Origin: Pontibacter lucknowensis | GTDB lineage: Bacteria > Bacteroidota > Bacteroidia > Cytophagales > Hymenobacteraceae | Direction of reading: 5' to 3' | Assembly: GCF_900156415.1 (NCBI RefSeq) | Contig: NZ_FTNM01000006.1 | Location: 1-64,000 of the forward strand | Length of the DNA: 64,000 nucleotides | Shown: in pieces, positions 25,981 through 37,365 of the stretch | Layout: each line of letters begins with the position of its first letter | How positions within the stretch are numbered: the first letter of the stretch is position 1 | Notes under the pieces: model-generated | What the model was told of the DNA's origin: nothing | Databases searched by the model: none | What the model saw: the letters and a program-made list of their open reading frames with translations, nothing else | Position numbers and translations under genes: made by a program

Positions 25981-28416
25981 ATGAAAAAGTCATTACAATT
26001 TTTCTTCCTGCTTATCCTTACAGCATTGGCACACAGCGCATTAGCTCAAAACGAAGGCTGGATAACAGGTACCGTGCTGGACGAGAAAGGCGAAGGCCTG
26101 GGATTCGTGAACGTCGCTGTACTCTCTTCTACTACTGATGCGGTCGTGACTGGTGCCATAGCAGAGATGGATGGCAGCTTCCGTATTAAAACACCTACAA
26201 AGGGAAGTTACAAGCTGAAATTGGGCGGTTTGGGCTATCTGCCCCTGATTACAGAGGTGTTTGAAGTAACAGGGCCTGACTTTAGCCGTGACTTCGGCAA
26301 ACTGCAGGTAAAGCCTGATGTGAAAACACTTAAGGAAGTTACCATCCAGACCATGCGCCCTACCATTACCAACGACGCCGAGAAAATGGTGGTGAGTGTA
26401 GAGGGTACTGCTCTGGCGCAAGGCAGTACAGCCTACGAGGTACTCGAGAAATCTCCCGGCGTATGGGTGGACCAGGATGGCAACATCACCCTAAACGGCA
26501 AGCCAGGCGTGCAGGTCATGATTAATGGCAAGCAGTCCTACCTGTCAGGCAAGCAGTTGCAGAACCTGCTGCAGGGTATGTCGGCTGAGAACCTGAAGGA
26601 TGTGGAGATCATCACCAACCCTTCATCCCGCTACGATGCGGAAGGTGCCTCCGGCATCATCAACATCAACCTGAAGAAAAACGAGTCTTTTGGCATGAAC
26701 GGCAACGTATACGCCGGCTACCAGTACAACCGCCTGCACTCGTACAACACCGGCTTTGACCTGAGCCACAAAGCAGGTAAGTGGAACACCACCGCCGGCA
26801 TGGACTTCGCCCGCCGTATGAACTACCGCGACATGCAGATGGAGCGCATCTTCAACGACCCGGCCGGCAGCAGCTTTTTTGACCAGGAAGGCTACGAAGA
26901 GCGTGAGCGCATTGCCCCTACTCTGCGCCTCGGCACCGACTACGACATCAACGACCGCCACAGCGTGGGCTTCATGAGCAACCTGTTTTACAACAGCAAC
27001 GAGGGTATATTCAACACAGAGTCTGCGCTGCGTCGCCCTAACCCGGACAACAGCCGCTATATCTCTGCCACCAACGAGCATGCCAGCACCTACCGCAACG
27101 GTACTTTCAACCTGCACTACAACGGCAAGCTCGACACCCTGGGCACAACCCTGTCAGCCGACATCGACTATGCCCGCATCACCGACGAGACCGACTTTGT
27201 GTTCAAGAACACGCAGCTGACCCTGACCGGCAATGATCTGGTAAGCCAGGAACACCTGACCAGCTACAACCCAACCGGCTACGACATCCTGTCGGGCAAA
27301 GTAGACTTCACCAAAAAACTGGGCAAGGACGGTAAACTGGAGCTTGGTGTCAAAGCCAGCCATGTAGTGTCAGACAATGAGCTGCTGTTTTATGAAGTGA
27401 CAGACGGCCGCCAGGTACTGGACCCACGCCGCACCAGCCACTTCATCTACACAGAAAATATTTTTGCAGGCTATGCCAACTACTCCGGCAAGCTGAGCGA
27501 AAACTGGAAGATCATGGCGGGTCTGCGTGCCGAGCAAACGGTGTCCGAAGGCAATTCGATCACATTGAACGATATCACCAAGCGCGACTACCTCGACCTG
27601 TTCCCGAGTCTGTTCCTGCAGCAGAAAGTGAGTGACGACTACCAGGTGAGCTACAAGTACAGCCGCCGCATCAACCGTCCGTACTACGGTCAGCTTAACC
27701 CCTTCATTTTCTACCTCGACCCTTATACCTGGTCGCAGGGCTACCCGAACCTGAAGCCACAGTACACCAACTCATTTGAAGTAACGCAGACACTGAAGCA
27801 GCGCTACAACCTGATGTTGGGTTACTCTGTGACAACAGACTTTATCGGTGAGATCCCAACCTACAACAGTGAAGACAACACCACCGTGTTTGGGCAGCGT
27901 AATATTGAGAATTATAAGAACGTGTATGGTACGCTGGTAGCGCCGGTGCAGCTATCCGGCAAGTGGGAGATGAACAACACCGCTACACTGGCCTACCAGC
28001 GCTATACCAAAGACGTGAATGCGCAGAATGTGGTAAACGACCAGGTGCTGTTCTTCCTGCAGTCGAACCAGAACATCCAGCTGCCAAAGAACCTGCGCAT
28101 GGAGCTGAACGCCGGCTTCCAGGGGCCTGCCGTGTACGGTCTGTACGAGATTAGAAGCCAGTGGTGGCTGGACGCAGGCCTGAAGCGCACTTTCATGGAC
28201 GATCGCCTGACGCTCTCTGTTAACGCCACTGACATCTTCAGAACCCGTGAGCTGCGCGTAAAAACCCTGCTCGAGGGCAACCTGAATGCCATTGACCAGT
28301 ACCAGGGTGCCCAGAGCATCCGCGTGAACCTGCGCTACAACTTTGCCAAAGGCAAGGCTTTTGAAGCGAAGAAACGTAACATCAACCTCGACGAGATCAA
28401 CCGCACCGGAAACTAG
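25981..28416 (+). CDS. TonB-dependent receptor-like outer membrane protein
   Basis: An 811-aa outer membrane protein. It has a signal peptide (to about residue 22), a carboxypeptidase-regulatory-like beta domain (about 28-105), a plug domain (about 125-220, with LEKSPGVWVDQDGNITLNGKPGVQVMINGK and the EIITNPSSRYDAEGASGIININLKK block) and a C-terminal beta-barrel rich in aromatic strands. This is the outer-membrane-beta-barrel-family branch of TonB receptors common in Bacteroidota. No SusD partner is adjacent, so the substrate is unknown. The barrel ends with a basic tail rather than the classic terminal Phe. Confidence 0.88.
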   Translation: MKKSLQFFFLLILTALAHSALAQNEGWITGTVLDEKGEGLGFVNVAVLSSTTDAVVTGAIAEMDGSFRIKTPTKGSYKLKLGGLGYLPLITEVFEVTGPDFSRDFGKLQVKPDVKTLKEVTIQTMRPTITNDAEKMVVSVEGTALAQGSTAYEVLEKSPGVWVDQDGNITLNGKPGVQVMINGKQSYLSGKQLQNLLQGMSAENLKDVEIITNPSSRYDAEGASGIININLKKNESFGMNGNVYAGYQYNRLHSYNTGFDLSHKAGKWNTTAGMDFARRMNYRDMQMERIFNDPAGSSFFDQEGYEERERIAPTLRLGTDYDINDRHSVGFMSNLFYNSNEGIFNTESALRRPNPDNSRYISATNEHASTYRNGTFNLHYNGKLDTLGTTLSADIDYARITDETDFVFKNTQLTLTGNDLVSQEHLTSYNPTGYDILSGKVDFTKKLGKDGKLELGVKASHVVSDNELLFYEVTDGRQVLDPRRTSHFIYTENIFAGYANYSGKLSENWKIMAGLRAEQTVSEGNSITLNDITKRDYLDLFPSLFLQQKVSDDYQVSYKYSRRINRPYYGQLNPFIFYLDPYTWSQGYPNLKPQYTNSFEVTQTLKQRYNLMLGYSVTTDFIGEIPTYNSEDNTTVFGQRNIENYKNVYGTLVAPVQLSGKWEMNNTATLAYQRYTKDVNAQNVVNDQVLFFLQSNQNIQLPKNLRMELNAGFQGPAVYGLYEIRSQWWLDAGLKRTFMDDRLTLSVNATDIFRTRELRVKTLLEGNLNAIDQYQGAQSIRVNLRYNFAKGKAFEAKKRNINLDEINRTGN

Positions 28417-28440
28417 ATAAATAGTATTAGTTAGCTTACT

Positions 28441-28479
28441 CAGCCCCTGCACAAATAAGTGTGGGGGCTGTTTATTTTT
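28441..28479 (+). terminator. rho-independent terminator
   Basis: A 12-bp stem with wobble pairs, CAGCCCCTGCAC against GTGTGGGGGCTG, loop AAATAA, then a T-rich tail. Confidence 0.85.
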
Positions 28480-28551
28480 CACCGGTTATACCCCTGCCCT
28501 ATCCTGACACCGCCCTTGCACGTAGTTATACAATCAATCAAAAAAGGGAAC

Positions 28552-29301
28552 ATGCAAGAAGAGAACACAGAACATAAAAAATTAAGAATAGCAGCTGTGG
28601 GAGACATACATGTGCAGGAGCAGGACGCTGGCAAATGGACAGATTTTTTCAGGCAGGTATCGGAAGAGGCGGATGTGCTCCTGCTCTGCGGCGACCTGAC
28701 TGACACCGGCCGCGAAAGCGAAGCCGAAGTGCTGGCCGAGGAGCTGAAGGCCTGCTCTATACCTGTACTGGCCGTTTTGGGAAACCATGATTATGACCAT
28801 GACCAGGTAAAGAAATTGCGAAAGGTATTTGCTCCGACAAATCTAAAACTGCTCGACGGCGACTTTACTGTGATCGGGCATGTGGGCTTTGCCGGTGTGA
28901 AAGGATTCGGTGGCGGATTCGACAGGTATATGCTCGGTATGTTCGGTGAGCAACTCAATAAAGACTTTGTGCAGGAGGCCGTAACGGAGGCCTTGAAGCT
29001 GGATGCCGCCCTGTCGCAGATCGACAGTGAGCATGGCGATCTCAAAAAGATTGCGCTTCTGCACTACTCTCCTATTCAGGCAACCATCGAAGGCGAGCCT
29101 GAGGCCATCCATCCATTCCTGGGCTGCTCCCGCCTGGAAGAGCCGCTTAACCGTCGAAACGTGCTCGCCGCCTTTCATGGCCATGCACACGTAGGCACCC
29201 TGGAAGGCGAAACGTCAACCGGCGTGAAGGTATACAATGTGTCGAAACCGGTGCTTCAGAAGTCGGAGTATGAGAAGCCTTTCTTTCTGTTAGAGGTATA
29301 G
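28552..29301 (+). CDS. calcineurin-like metallophosphoesterase
   Basis: A 249-aa cytoplasmic phosphoesterase with the complete dimetal motif set: GDIH (17-20), GDLTD (47-51), GNHD (77-80), a histidine in LLHYSP and the final HGHAH. The start at ATG 28552 removes an upstream extension that overlaps the previous terminator. It acts on an unidentified phosphoester. Confidence 0.88.
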   Translation: MQEENTEHKKLRIAAVGDIHVQEQDAGKWTDFFRQVSEEADVLLLCGDLTDTGRESEAEVLAEELKACSIPVLAVLGNHDYDHDQVKKLRKVFAPTNLKLLDGDFTVIGHVGFAGVKGFGGGFDRYMLGMFGEQLNKDFVQEAVTEALKLDAALSQIDSEHGDLKKIALLHYSPIQATIEGEPEAIHPFLGCSRLEEPLNRRNVLAAFHGHAHVGTLEGETSTGVKVYNVSKPVLQKSEYEKPFFLLEV

Positions 29302-29320
29302 ACCTGAAACTATATGGAAA

Positions 29321-29349
29321 TAAACAGGAGGCTATTGGCCTCCTGTTTA
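29321..29349. terminator. bidirectional hairpin between convergent genes
   Basis: A perfect 12-bp stem (TAAACAGGAGGC with its complement), loop TATTG. Confidence 0.75.
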
Positions 29350-29487
29350 CTGGTAGCTATACCTAACGCCCGCTTATCCGAAAGCACGGCATAAAGCGGA
29401 CTTTTAATAATATTGAACCCCATAAACTGATCGGCATTCTCAAACAAGCCAGTGCATGTAGCGAAACACCTCCTGAACCGGAAGAAA

Positions 29488-30872
<1,385 letters not shown>

Positions 30873-32474
30873 ATGGTTTCAGAAGAAATCCTGCGCAGAC
30901 GCACGTTTGCCATTATCAGCCATCCCGATGCTGGTAAAACTACACTTACCGAAAAACTGCTTTTGTTCGGCGGTGCCATCAATACGGCAGGCGCTGTCAA
31001 GAGTAACAAAATCACAAAATCTGCCACTTCTGACTTTCTGGAGATAGAGAAGCAGCGTGGTATCTCCGTTGCCACCTCGGTGATGGGCTTCGACTATGCC
31101 GGGCACAAGATCAACATCCTCGACACACCCGGTCACAAGGACTTCGCCGAGGACACTTACCGCACGCTCTCGGCCGTGGACAGTGTAATCCTGGTGGTGG
31201 ACTGCGTGAAAGGCGTGGAGGAGCAGACCCGCAACCTGATGCAGGTATGCCGCATGCGCAACACACCCGTGATCGTCTTCATCAACAAGATGGACCGTGA
31301 AGGCCGCGACCCTTATGAGCTGCTCGACGAGCTGGAGCGGGAGCTCAACATCCACGTGCGCCCGCTGAGCTGGCCCATCGGTATGGGCTCCACTTTCAAA
31401 GGCGTGTATAACCTGTTCGACAAGGACCTTCGTCTTTTCACGGCCAACAAACAACAACTCACCAAGGATGTGATCGCGATCGAGGACATCAAAAGTTCGG
31501 AACTGGACGAGATCATCGGAAAGCAATCTGCTGACACGCTGCGGTCCGACACTGATTTCCTGAACGAGTTTTACGAGAACTTCGACCTCGACCTGTACAA
31601 GGAGGGTTACCTGGCGCCCGTGTTCTTCGGCAGCGCCATCTACAACTTCGGCGTGGGCGAACTGCTGGACACCTTTGTCAAGATCGCACCATCACCACAG
31701 GCAGTGCAGGCATCACAGCGGGAGGTGCGGCCAGAGGAGAATGCCTTCACCGGCTTCATCTTCAAGATACACGCTAACCTCGACCCGAACCACCGCGACC
31801 GCATCGCCTTTTGCAGGATCTGCTCCGGCAAGTTTGAGCGTAACAAGCTCTACTACCACACCCGCCTCGACAAGCGCATCCGCTTCTCCAGCCCCACCAG
31901 TTTTATGGCCAACGAGAAGAGTCTGCTGGATGAGGCGTGGCCGGGCGATGTAGTCGGCTTGTACGATACGGGTTCCTTTAAAATTGGCGACACGCTCACG
32001 GAAGGCGAGCTGCTGCAATACAAAGGTATACCGAGCTTTTCCCCGGAAATTTTCAAGGAAGTGGTGAACAAGGACCCTTTCAAGACAAAACAATTGGAGA
32101 AAGGTATACGCCAGCTCACGGACGAGGGTGTGGCGCAGCTATTCATGCAACAGCCTGGTAGCCGCAAGATCGTCGGGACGGTAGGTGAACTGCAGTTCGA
32201 CGTGATCAAGTTCCGCCTGAAGCAGGAGTACGGTGCCACCTGTGACCTGTATCCCCTCAACTATTACAAAGCCTGCTGGATCACATCAGACGACAAAGAG
32301 GCGCTGGCCCGGTTCATCGCGATCAAGGGCAGCCACATCGCCTACGACAAAGACGATAACCCGGTGTTTTTTGCCGATACGTCGTGGGTGCTGCGCTCGG
32401 TGCAGGAGCATTATCCGAAACTGAACTTCCACTTTACTTCCGACTTCAAATTTGAGGCGGCCAGGCAGGGGTAA
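30873..32474 (+). CDS. prfC: peptide chain release factor 3
   Basis: A 533-aa translational GTPase that recycles class I release factors from the ribosome. The G motifs are all present: HPDAGKT (17-23), DTPGH (84-88) and NKMD (138-141), followed by the domain II barrel (about 280-370) and the RF3 C-terminal domain. The length fits the family. The opening [27 protein letters not shown] is characteristic of RF3 as against EF-G. Confidence 0.96.
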   Translation: MVSEEILRRRTFAIISHPDAGKTTLTEKLLLFGGAINTAGAVKSNKITKSATSDFLEIEKQRGISVATSVMGFDYAGHKINILDTPGHKDFAEDTYRTLSAVDSVILVVDCVKGVEEQTRNLMQVCRMRNTPVIVFINKMDREGRDPYELLDELERELNIHVRPLSWPIGMGSTFKGVYNLFDKDLRLFTANKQQLTKDVIAIEDIKSSELDEIIGKQSADTLRSDTDFLNEFYENFDLDLYKEGYLAPVFFGSAIYNFGVGELLDTFVKIAPSPQAVQASQREVRPEENAFTGFIFKIHANLDPNHRDRIAFCRICSGKFERNKLYYHTRLDKRIRFSSPTSFMANEKSLLDEAWPGDVVGLYDTGSFKIGDTLTEGELLQYKGIPSFSPEIFKEVVNKDPFKTKQLEKGIRQLTDEGVAQLFMQQPGSRKIVGTVGELQFDVIKFRLKQEYGATCDLYPLNYYKACWITSDDKEALARFIAIKGSHIAYDKDDNPVFFADTSWVLRSVQEHYPKLNFHFTSDFKFEAARQG

Positions 32475-32557
32475 ACCCCTGCTGTTCAATTAGCTGTACA
32501 GAAGTCACCTCATTATTCCCATAGACCTTACCCTATTTCATAACGGTAAACACATTT

Positions 32558-34138
32558 ATGAATCAAAATTCATTACCCGATCAGAAAAGAATCAACGACG
32601 GGTTTTTCTCGCATGTCAAGACTGACCTGCCTGCCGGTCTTGTCGTATTCCTGATTGCGCTTCCGCTTTGCCTTGGTATTTCGCTTGCCTCCGGTGCCCC
32701 CCTATTCTCAGGCATCATTGCCGGTATAGTGGGCGGTATCGTTGTGGGCTTTCTGAGTGGCTCCAAGGTTAACGTAAGTGGACCGGCTGCTTCGGTGGCG
32801 CTGGTGGTGCTGATGGCCATTCAGTCGCTGGGCTCATTTCAGGCGGTGCTGGCGGCCACAATGGTAGCAGGTGTGCTGCAGATCATCCTGGGCTTCCTGC
32901 GAGCGGGCACTATTGCCTACTTTTTCCCAAGCTCCATGATCAAGGGTATCCTGGCTTCAATCGGCCTTATCCTCATCATTAACCAGATACCGCACGCTTT
33001 CGGGTATGCAGGCAAAGAGCTCTTCGGCAGCATGGAAGACGGCTTCAGCACCAACCTGTTTGCCGGTGTGCTGGACCAGATTAGCCTGGGCGCCACCATC
33101 ATCACGGTGCTCTCCCTCATCATCATTTTTGCCTGGGACCAGCCGGCGCTCAAGCGCTATACCTTCTTTAAGTTTGTGCCCTCTGCCCTTATCGCAGTAG
33201 TGGTGAGCGTACTCGTAAACCAGCTTTTCGTGGCTTATTTTCCGCAGTTGGCCCTAAGCGGAAACCGACTGGTGCAGCTTCCGGCAGCGGATGGCATCGG
33301 TGAGTTTTTCTCTTTCTTCACCTTCCCGGATTTCTCCCAGCTCACTAACCCGGAGCTGTACACCGTGGCCCTGAGCATCGCTTTCATCGCATCGCTGGAG
33401 TCCCTGCTGAGCACTGAGGCAGGCGATAAGCTAGACCCATACAAGCGCAAGTCCTCCACCAACCGCGAACTCAAAGCACAGGGTATAGGCAACCTAGTGT
33501 CAGGCTTTATCGGCGGCCTGCCGGTGACCGCCGTGATCGTACGTACCTCTGCCAACGTGTCGTCAGGGGGACGTACGCCGCTGTCAACCATCACCCACGG
33601 CACGGTGATGCTGATCTGCGTGATGGCTATACCCCGCATTCTCAACATGATTCCGCTGGCTTCGCTTTCGGCAGTGCTCTTTGTGGTGGGATACAAGCTG
33701 ACCTCCATCGCCCTTTTCCGCCGCATGTGGAAAGCTGGCAAGCGCCAGTTCGTGCCATTCTTTGTGACCATCGTGGCCGTGATGCTGACAGACCTGATCA
33801 CAGGTATCATGATCGGTGGTGCTGTGTCGGTATTCATGATCCTGCGCGACAACTACCGCACGCCTTTCTTCATTGACAAGAAAGCGCACTACGAAGGAGA
33901 ACGTGTGGAACTAGTTCTTTCAGAGGAGGTTACTTTCCTGAACAAGGCAAGTGTCATGCTCACGTTGGACCACGTAGCGCCTAATTCCACGGTGGTGATC
34001 GATGCTTCACGTTCTGTAAACATAGACGACGACGTGCTCGAGATCATCGAAGAATTTAAAGCCACGGCAGCTTATAAGAACATCAAAATTGAACAAATAG
34101 GCCTTGACAAGTTCTTTGCTCAGCGTAAACCAGCTTAA
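32558..34138 (+). CDS. SulP-family anion transporter
   Basis: A 526-aa membrane transporter of the SLC26/SulP family, which moves sulfate, bicarbonate or other anions. The N terminus holds the family signature (LPAGLVVFLIALPLCLGISLASGAP), followed by about 10-12 helices to residue 425 and a short cytoplasmic STAS domain (about 435-520). No carbonic anhydrase or sulfur assimilation gene is adjacent, so the anion is not defined. Confidence 0.92.
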   Translation: MNQNSLPDQKRINDGFFSHVKTDLPAGLVVFLIALPLCLGISLASGAPLFSGIIAGIVGGIVVGFLSGSKVNVSGPAASVALVVLMAIQSLGSFQAVLAATMVAGVLQIILGFLRAGTIAYFFPSSMIKGILASIGLILIINQIPHAFGYAGKELFGSMEDGFSTNLFAGVLDQISLGATIITVLSLIIIFAWDQPALKRYTFFKFVPSALIAVVVSVLVNQLFVAYFPQLALSGNRLVQLPAADGIGEFFSFFTFPDFSQLTNPELYTVALSIAFIASLESLLSTEAGDKLDPYKRKSSTNRELKAQGIGNLVSGFIGGLPVTAVIVRTSANVSSGGRTPLSTITHGTVMLICVMAIPRILNMIPLASLSAVLFVVGYKLTSIALFRRMWKAGKRQFVPFFVTIVAVMLTDLITGIMIGGAVSVFMILRDNYRTPFFIDKKAHYEGERVELVLSEEVTFLNKASVMLTLDHVAPNSTVVIDASRSVNIDDDVLEIIEEFKATAAYKNIKIEQIGLDKFFAQRKPA

Positions 34139-34175
34139 ATTAGGACAATTTAGTAAGAACAATCCCATAAGTTAA

Positions 34176-34210
34176 TCAGTATATAGAATCAGATTGATTC
34201 TATATACTGA
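34176..34210. terminator. 16-bp perfect AT-rich hairpin after the SulP gene
   Basis: TCAGTATATAGAATCA (34176-34191), loop GAT, and the perfect complement (34195-34210). It has no T run. It may mark the 3' end of the transporter mRNA. Confidence 0.55.
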
Positions 34211-34306
34211 TGATGGATTACACCCGACTAAACACTACTCCTTCTCCCCCAGGAATGGAAGCCTTTGTTGTCTACTATCCACCATTGCTGCCTACCCTGG
34301 AATACC

Positions 34307-35548
34307 ATGAAATTACTTTATAAAAAGATCATAAACCGGCTTAAAAAGATTACAGGACGCTTTGTGTCGCACAACATCCGCTACAGGCCTCAAAGTATAT
34401 TCCGCCTGCATACCGACGATGCGCAAGCCCAGCGTGAAGCAAAGCTATACCCTGTTTATCCCGCCCTGCGCACCACCCTGGACATCCCGGAGGCTCTTTA
34501 CGAAGCCTGCTCAGCCTACTGGAAGCCGCAGCGGGAAGTCACGACCGACTATGAGGTGGTAGAAGCCCCCAATGGCCGCATCTACACCGACAACGACAGC
34601 ACCATAGCGATCATCAGCAAATACAACCGCCTGATCGAGAACGTGTCCCTGAGCATGAAAGAAGGGAAAGTAACGGAAAACGGGTATAACAATATCTTTG
34701 AACAGCGCTATTTTTCGGCGCCTACCAGGTTTGAGGGCACGGTCTTTTCTCTGCTGACCGGCGGAGCGGGGCTTAACAACATCAGCCACTGGTTTGTAGA
34801 TGTACTGCCACGCCTGCACCTGCTCAAAGAGAGCGGACTGTACGACAAAGTGGACTGGTTCCTGGTGCCCAGCCTGCGCTATGACTTCCAGCTCGAAACA
34901 TTGCGACTGCTAGGTATACCGGAAAAAAAACTGATTGCCGGTGACGAACATCCGCACATCATGGCCGACTGCATCATCGCCTCCACTGCACCCCGTGGCA
35001 ATCACACGCTGGTACCGCACTGGCTCTGCCAATACATTCAGGCCGCATTTGTGCCCCTCGCCGCCCAGGAAACCGAAGCAGACCAGCAGGGCGTAAAATT
35101 GTACATCAGCCGCAGCGACTCCAAACTGCGGCAGGTGGAGAACGAAGCGGAGCTGGTGGAGGCCCTGAAACCCTACGGCTACCGCCCGGTGGTGCTGAGC
35201 CAATTATCCGTGCTGGAGCGGATCAAGTTGTTCTCAAGGGCCAGCTCGGTGGTGTCGGCTACGGGAGCGGGTCTGGTCAGCATGATGTTCTGCAAACCGG
35301 GCACGCAGGTGATCGAGCTGTTTCACGAGGGTTTTGTCATAGAACCTTTCTATGACATTGCCACCAAAATGGGCATGGACTACAGCTACATCATCTGCAA
35401 GAGCAACAGCCTGGTGAAAGACGCCGGACAAGGCCAGCACGAGAACCTGAAAGTAGAGCTTCCGGAGCTGGTAGAACTGATCCGGGCCGGGAAGAAAAAT
35501 AAACGACAGGCGCAGCCAAACCAACAAACCAACTTGAAGTATAGCTGA
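34307..35548 (+). CDS. glycosyltransferase family 61 protein
   Basis: A 413-aa cytoplasmic or peripheral enzyme (no signal peptide). The central region has the GT61/DUF563 hallmarks: NNISHWFVDVLPRLHLLKESG (about 159-179), KLYISRSDSKLRQVENEAELVEAL (about 263-286) and the GAGLVSMMFCKPGTQVIELFH block (about 323-343). It probably adds a sugar to surface polysaccharide or a glycoprotein. The start at ATG 34307 gives a basic N-terminal helix (MKLLYKKIINRLKKI). It is isolated from any polysaccharide gene cluster in this window. Confidence 0.85.
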   Translation: MKLLYKKIINRLKKITGRFVSHNIRYRPQSIFRLHTDDAQAQREAKLYPVYPALRTTLDIPEALYEACSAYWKPQREVTTDYEVVEAPNGRIYTDNDSTIAIISKYNRLIENVSLSMKEGKVTENGYNNIFEQRYFSAPTRFEGTVFSLLTGGAGLNNISHWFVDVLPRLHLLKESGLYDKVDWFLVPSLRYDFQLETLRLLGIPEKKLIAGDEHPHIMADCIIASTAPRGNHTLVPHWLCQYIQAAFVPLAAQETEADQQGVKLYISRSDSKLRQVENEAELVEALKPYGYRPVVLSQLSVLERIKLFSRASSVVSATGAGLVSMMFCKPGTQVIELFHEGFVIEPFYDIATKMGMDYSYIICKSNSLVKDAGQGQHENLKVELPELVELIRAGKKNKRQAQPNQQTNLKYS

Positions 35549-35592
35549 TATAGGGATGGCAGCATTGCGCCACTGAACTTAAACTGAAAACA

Positions 35593-35781
35593 ATGGAAGA
35601 AGATAAAAAGAAGTACCTCGATGCTTTGCGTAAAAACAACGGAAAGCTCGACGAAAGAGCCCTGGGCGAGAGCCTTGGCTTCAGCAAGGAGTACACAGAC
35701 GAACTCATTGAAGCGCTCATGGCTGACGAAAAAATAGAATACAGCGCAGGTCAGAACTGTAGCTACAAAGTGAAGGAATAA
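35593..35781 (+). CDS. small winged-helix-like hypothetical protein, 62 aa
   Basis: MEEDKKKYLDALRKNNGKLDERALGESLGFSKEYTDELIEALMADEKIEYSAGQNCSYKV has the rhythm of a winged-helix domain: two helices, a possible recognition helix (FSKEYTDELIEALMADEKI) and a C-terminal beta wing. It could bind DNA, but length and lack of family recognition keep this tentative. It follows the GT61 gene by 44 nt and is closed by a strong hairpin. Confidence 0.6.
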   Translation: MEEDKKKYLDALRKNNGKLDERALGESLGFSKEYTDELIEALMADEKIEYSAGQNCSYKVKE

Positions 35782-35823
35782 TCAGCCGATCGGGCAGACA
35801 GCCCTGATTTGCAGGAAGAGCGA

Positions 35824-35866
35824 GCCGCCCTGAACCATACCTCGAACAGGTATAGTTCAGGGCGGC
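35824..35866 (+). terminator. long stem hairpin after the small gene
   Basis: A 12-bp GC-rich stem (GCCGCCCTGAAC with its complement) continues after one mismatch into a second stem, ATACCT/AGGTAT, with loop CGAAC. The inner stem is the over-represented word of this genome. Confidence 0.75.
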
Positions 35867-35989
35867 GTCATTAAGGCAGGCTATCCACTTTAATTCCTGG
35901 GTACAGGCTGCTTGCTTTATACTTTCAAATGAATATATTTACATATCATAAAAAAACAAAAATCTCCTCACCTTCAAAAATCAAAGTAT

Positions 35990-36424
35990 ATGGGTATGAT
36001 AAAAGAGTTTAAAGAGTTTGCCATGCGCGGCAACGTGATGGACCTGGCCATTGGTATCATCATAGGTGCTGCTTTCAGTGGCTTGGTTAATTCCGTTGTC
36101 AACGACCTCATCATGCCGCTGGTCGGTAAGGCGATCGGTGATATGGACTTCTCCAACCTGTATGTGCCACTCTCTGATGCCGTACCGCAGGGCCTGGCGC
36201 TGGAAGAGGCCCGTAAACTGGGTGCTGTATTTGCCTGGGGTAATTTTATTACAGTATTGATCAACTTCCTGATCCTGGCCTTCATCATATTTATGATCGT
36301 GAAAGGCATGAACCGCATGATGCGTAAAAAGGCCGCCGCTCCGGCAGTGCCGCCTGCTCCTACCAAAGAAGAAGTGCTGCTCACCGAAATGCGCGACGCC
36401 CTGCGCACCATCGCTGCGAAGTAA
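35990..36424 (+). CDS. mscL: large-conductance mechanosensitive channel
   Basis: A 144-aa pentameric channel that opens under membrane tension in hypo-osmotic shock. It has the N-terminal amphipathic helix (MIKEFKEFAMRGNVMDLAIGIIIGAAF), transmembrane helix 1 (about 16-40), an extracellular loop, transmembrane helix 2 (about 76-104) and a cytoplasmic helical bundle (TKEEVLLTEMRDALRTI). Either ATG 35990 or 35996 may be used. A terminator follows at 36441. Confidence 0.95.
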   Translation: MGMIKEFKEFAMRGNVMDLAIGIIIGAAFSGLVNSVVNDLIMPLVGKAIGDMDFSNLYVPLSDAVPQGLALEEARKLGAVFAWGNFITVLINFLILAFIIFMIVKGMNRMMRKKAAAPAVPPAPTKEEVLLTEMRDALRTIAAK

Positions 36425-36440
36425 GCGCTGCCCATACCTG

Positions 36441-36490
36441 AAAAGCCCTGCTGCACTTCGGCGAATACGCCAGTGCCGCAGGGCTTTTTT
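36441..36490. terminator. rho-independent terminator after mscL
   Basis: AAAAGCCCTGC (36441-36451) pairs with GCAGGGCTTTT (36478-36488), followed by T bases. It can act in both directions toward the convergent creatininase-like gene. Confidence 0.88.
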
Positions 36491-36553
36491 GTAATCCAGG
36501 GACTAAAGAAATGTTGATTGCTGGATGCACGATTCCGACAGGTCGCTACACTT

Positions 36554-37321
36554 CTATCCTCTGCTATACCTGTCCTTTGGATTCACCTGGCTGAGTTCGA
36601 TCAGCAGCTGGGCTATGTTATGTGTGGTGGCTTCGAAGAAGGCCTTGCCTTTGGCGGGTGTGGCGGCGGCCGGGTTGCCGATGCCGGTATCGTCGCTCAC
36701 CTGCGACCACATGCGCTCTGACCAGGCCCAGCCTTCGCGTATACCTGTGAGGCGGGACTTGTGCTCTTTGCCCTCCCCTGCTGCGCTAAGCGGCAGCATC
36801 AGGTCAGGACGCAGGTGCTGCATGATGCTGGTCTCCATCTCGTCGGCGTGGTCGCCTGGGCTGTCGAAAAAGGCCTTGCGGTCGGCGGCCAGGAACCAGT
36901 TGCAGGTGAGCAGGAACATGTCCGGAAACTGCAGGCCCAGCTCGCGCAAGATTGGTTTGAAATCGTTGCCACCGTGGCTGTTGAGCAGCAGGAGCTTGTG
37001 TATACCCTGCCGGTTGAGTACCGTGACGATGTCGCGCAGGATAGCCAGTTGGGTGCTCGGGTTCAGGTTGATATCGAGCTTGATGTCGGCCTGACCGGTA
37101 TTTACGCCAAATGGCAGCACCGGCAGCACCATCACCTTTGCCTCTGCTTCCCAGGCCAGTCTGGCAGCCTCAGCCGCCACTGCCTCCGCTTCGTAGTTAT
37201 CAGTGCCGTAGGGCATGTGATAGTTGTGGGCCTCAGTGGCACCCCAGGGCAGTATGGCTACTTCAACCTGCTGGTCTTTGATCGCTTTCCAGTTCGTTTC
37301 GGCAAGTATGTAAGGACGCAT
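36554..37321 (-). CDS. creatininase-family amidohydrolase
   Basis: A 255-aa cytoplasmic metalloenzyme-like protein. The metal-binding pattern of the creatininase/FAPy-hydrolase family is visible: GATEAHNYHMPYGTDNY (Glu, His and Asp ligands at about 28-44), the NSHGGND motif (about 114-120) and GDHADEMETS (about 156-165). Family members open amide rings of small compounds such as creatinine or a riboflavin or F420 precursor; the substrate here is unknown. It lies upstream of two minus-strand STAS-like genes only by opposite neighbour order, with a 44-nt gap, so the three could share transcription. Confidence 0.85.
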   Translation of the reverse strand: MRPYILAETNWKAIKDQQVEVAILPWGATEAHNYHMPYGTDNYEAEAVAAEAARLAWEAEAKVMVLPVLPFGVNTGQADIKLDINLNPSTQLAILRDIVTVLNRQGIHKLLLLNSHGGNDFKPILRELGLQFPDMFLLTCNWFLAADRKAFFDSPGDHADEMETSIMQHLRPDLMLPLSAAGEGKEHKSRLTGIREGWAWSERMWSQVSDDTGIGNPAAATPAKGKAFFEATTHNIAQLLIELSQVNPKDRYSRG

Positions 37322-37365
37322 GAATAGTTTGGGAGTTAAATTTTCTGAGCGGGGATCTTAACTTT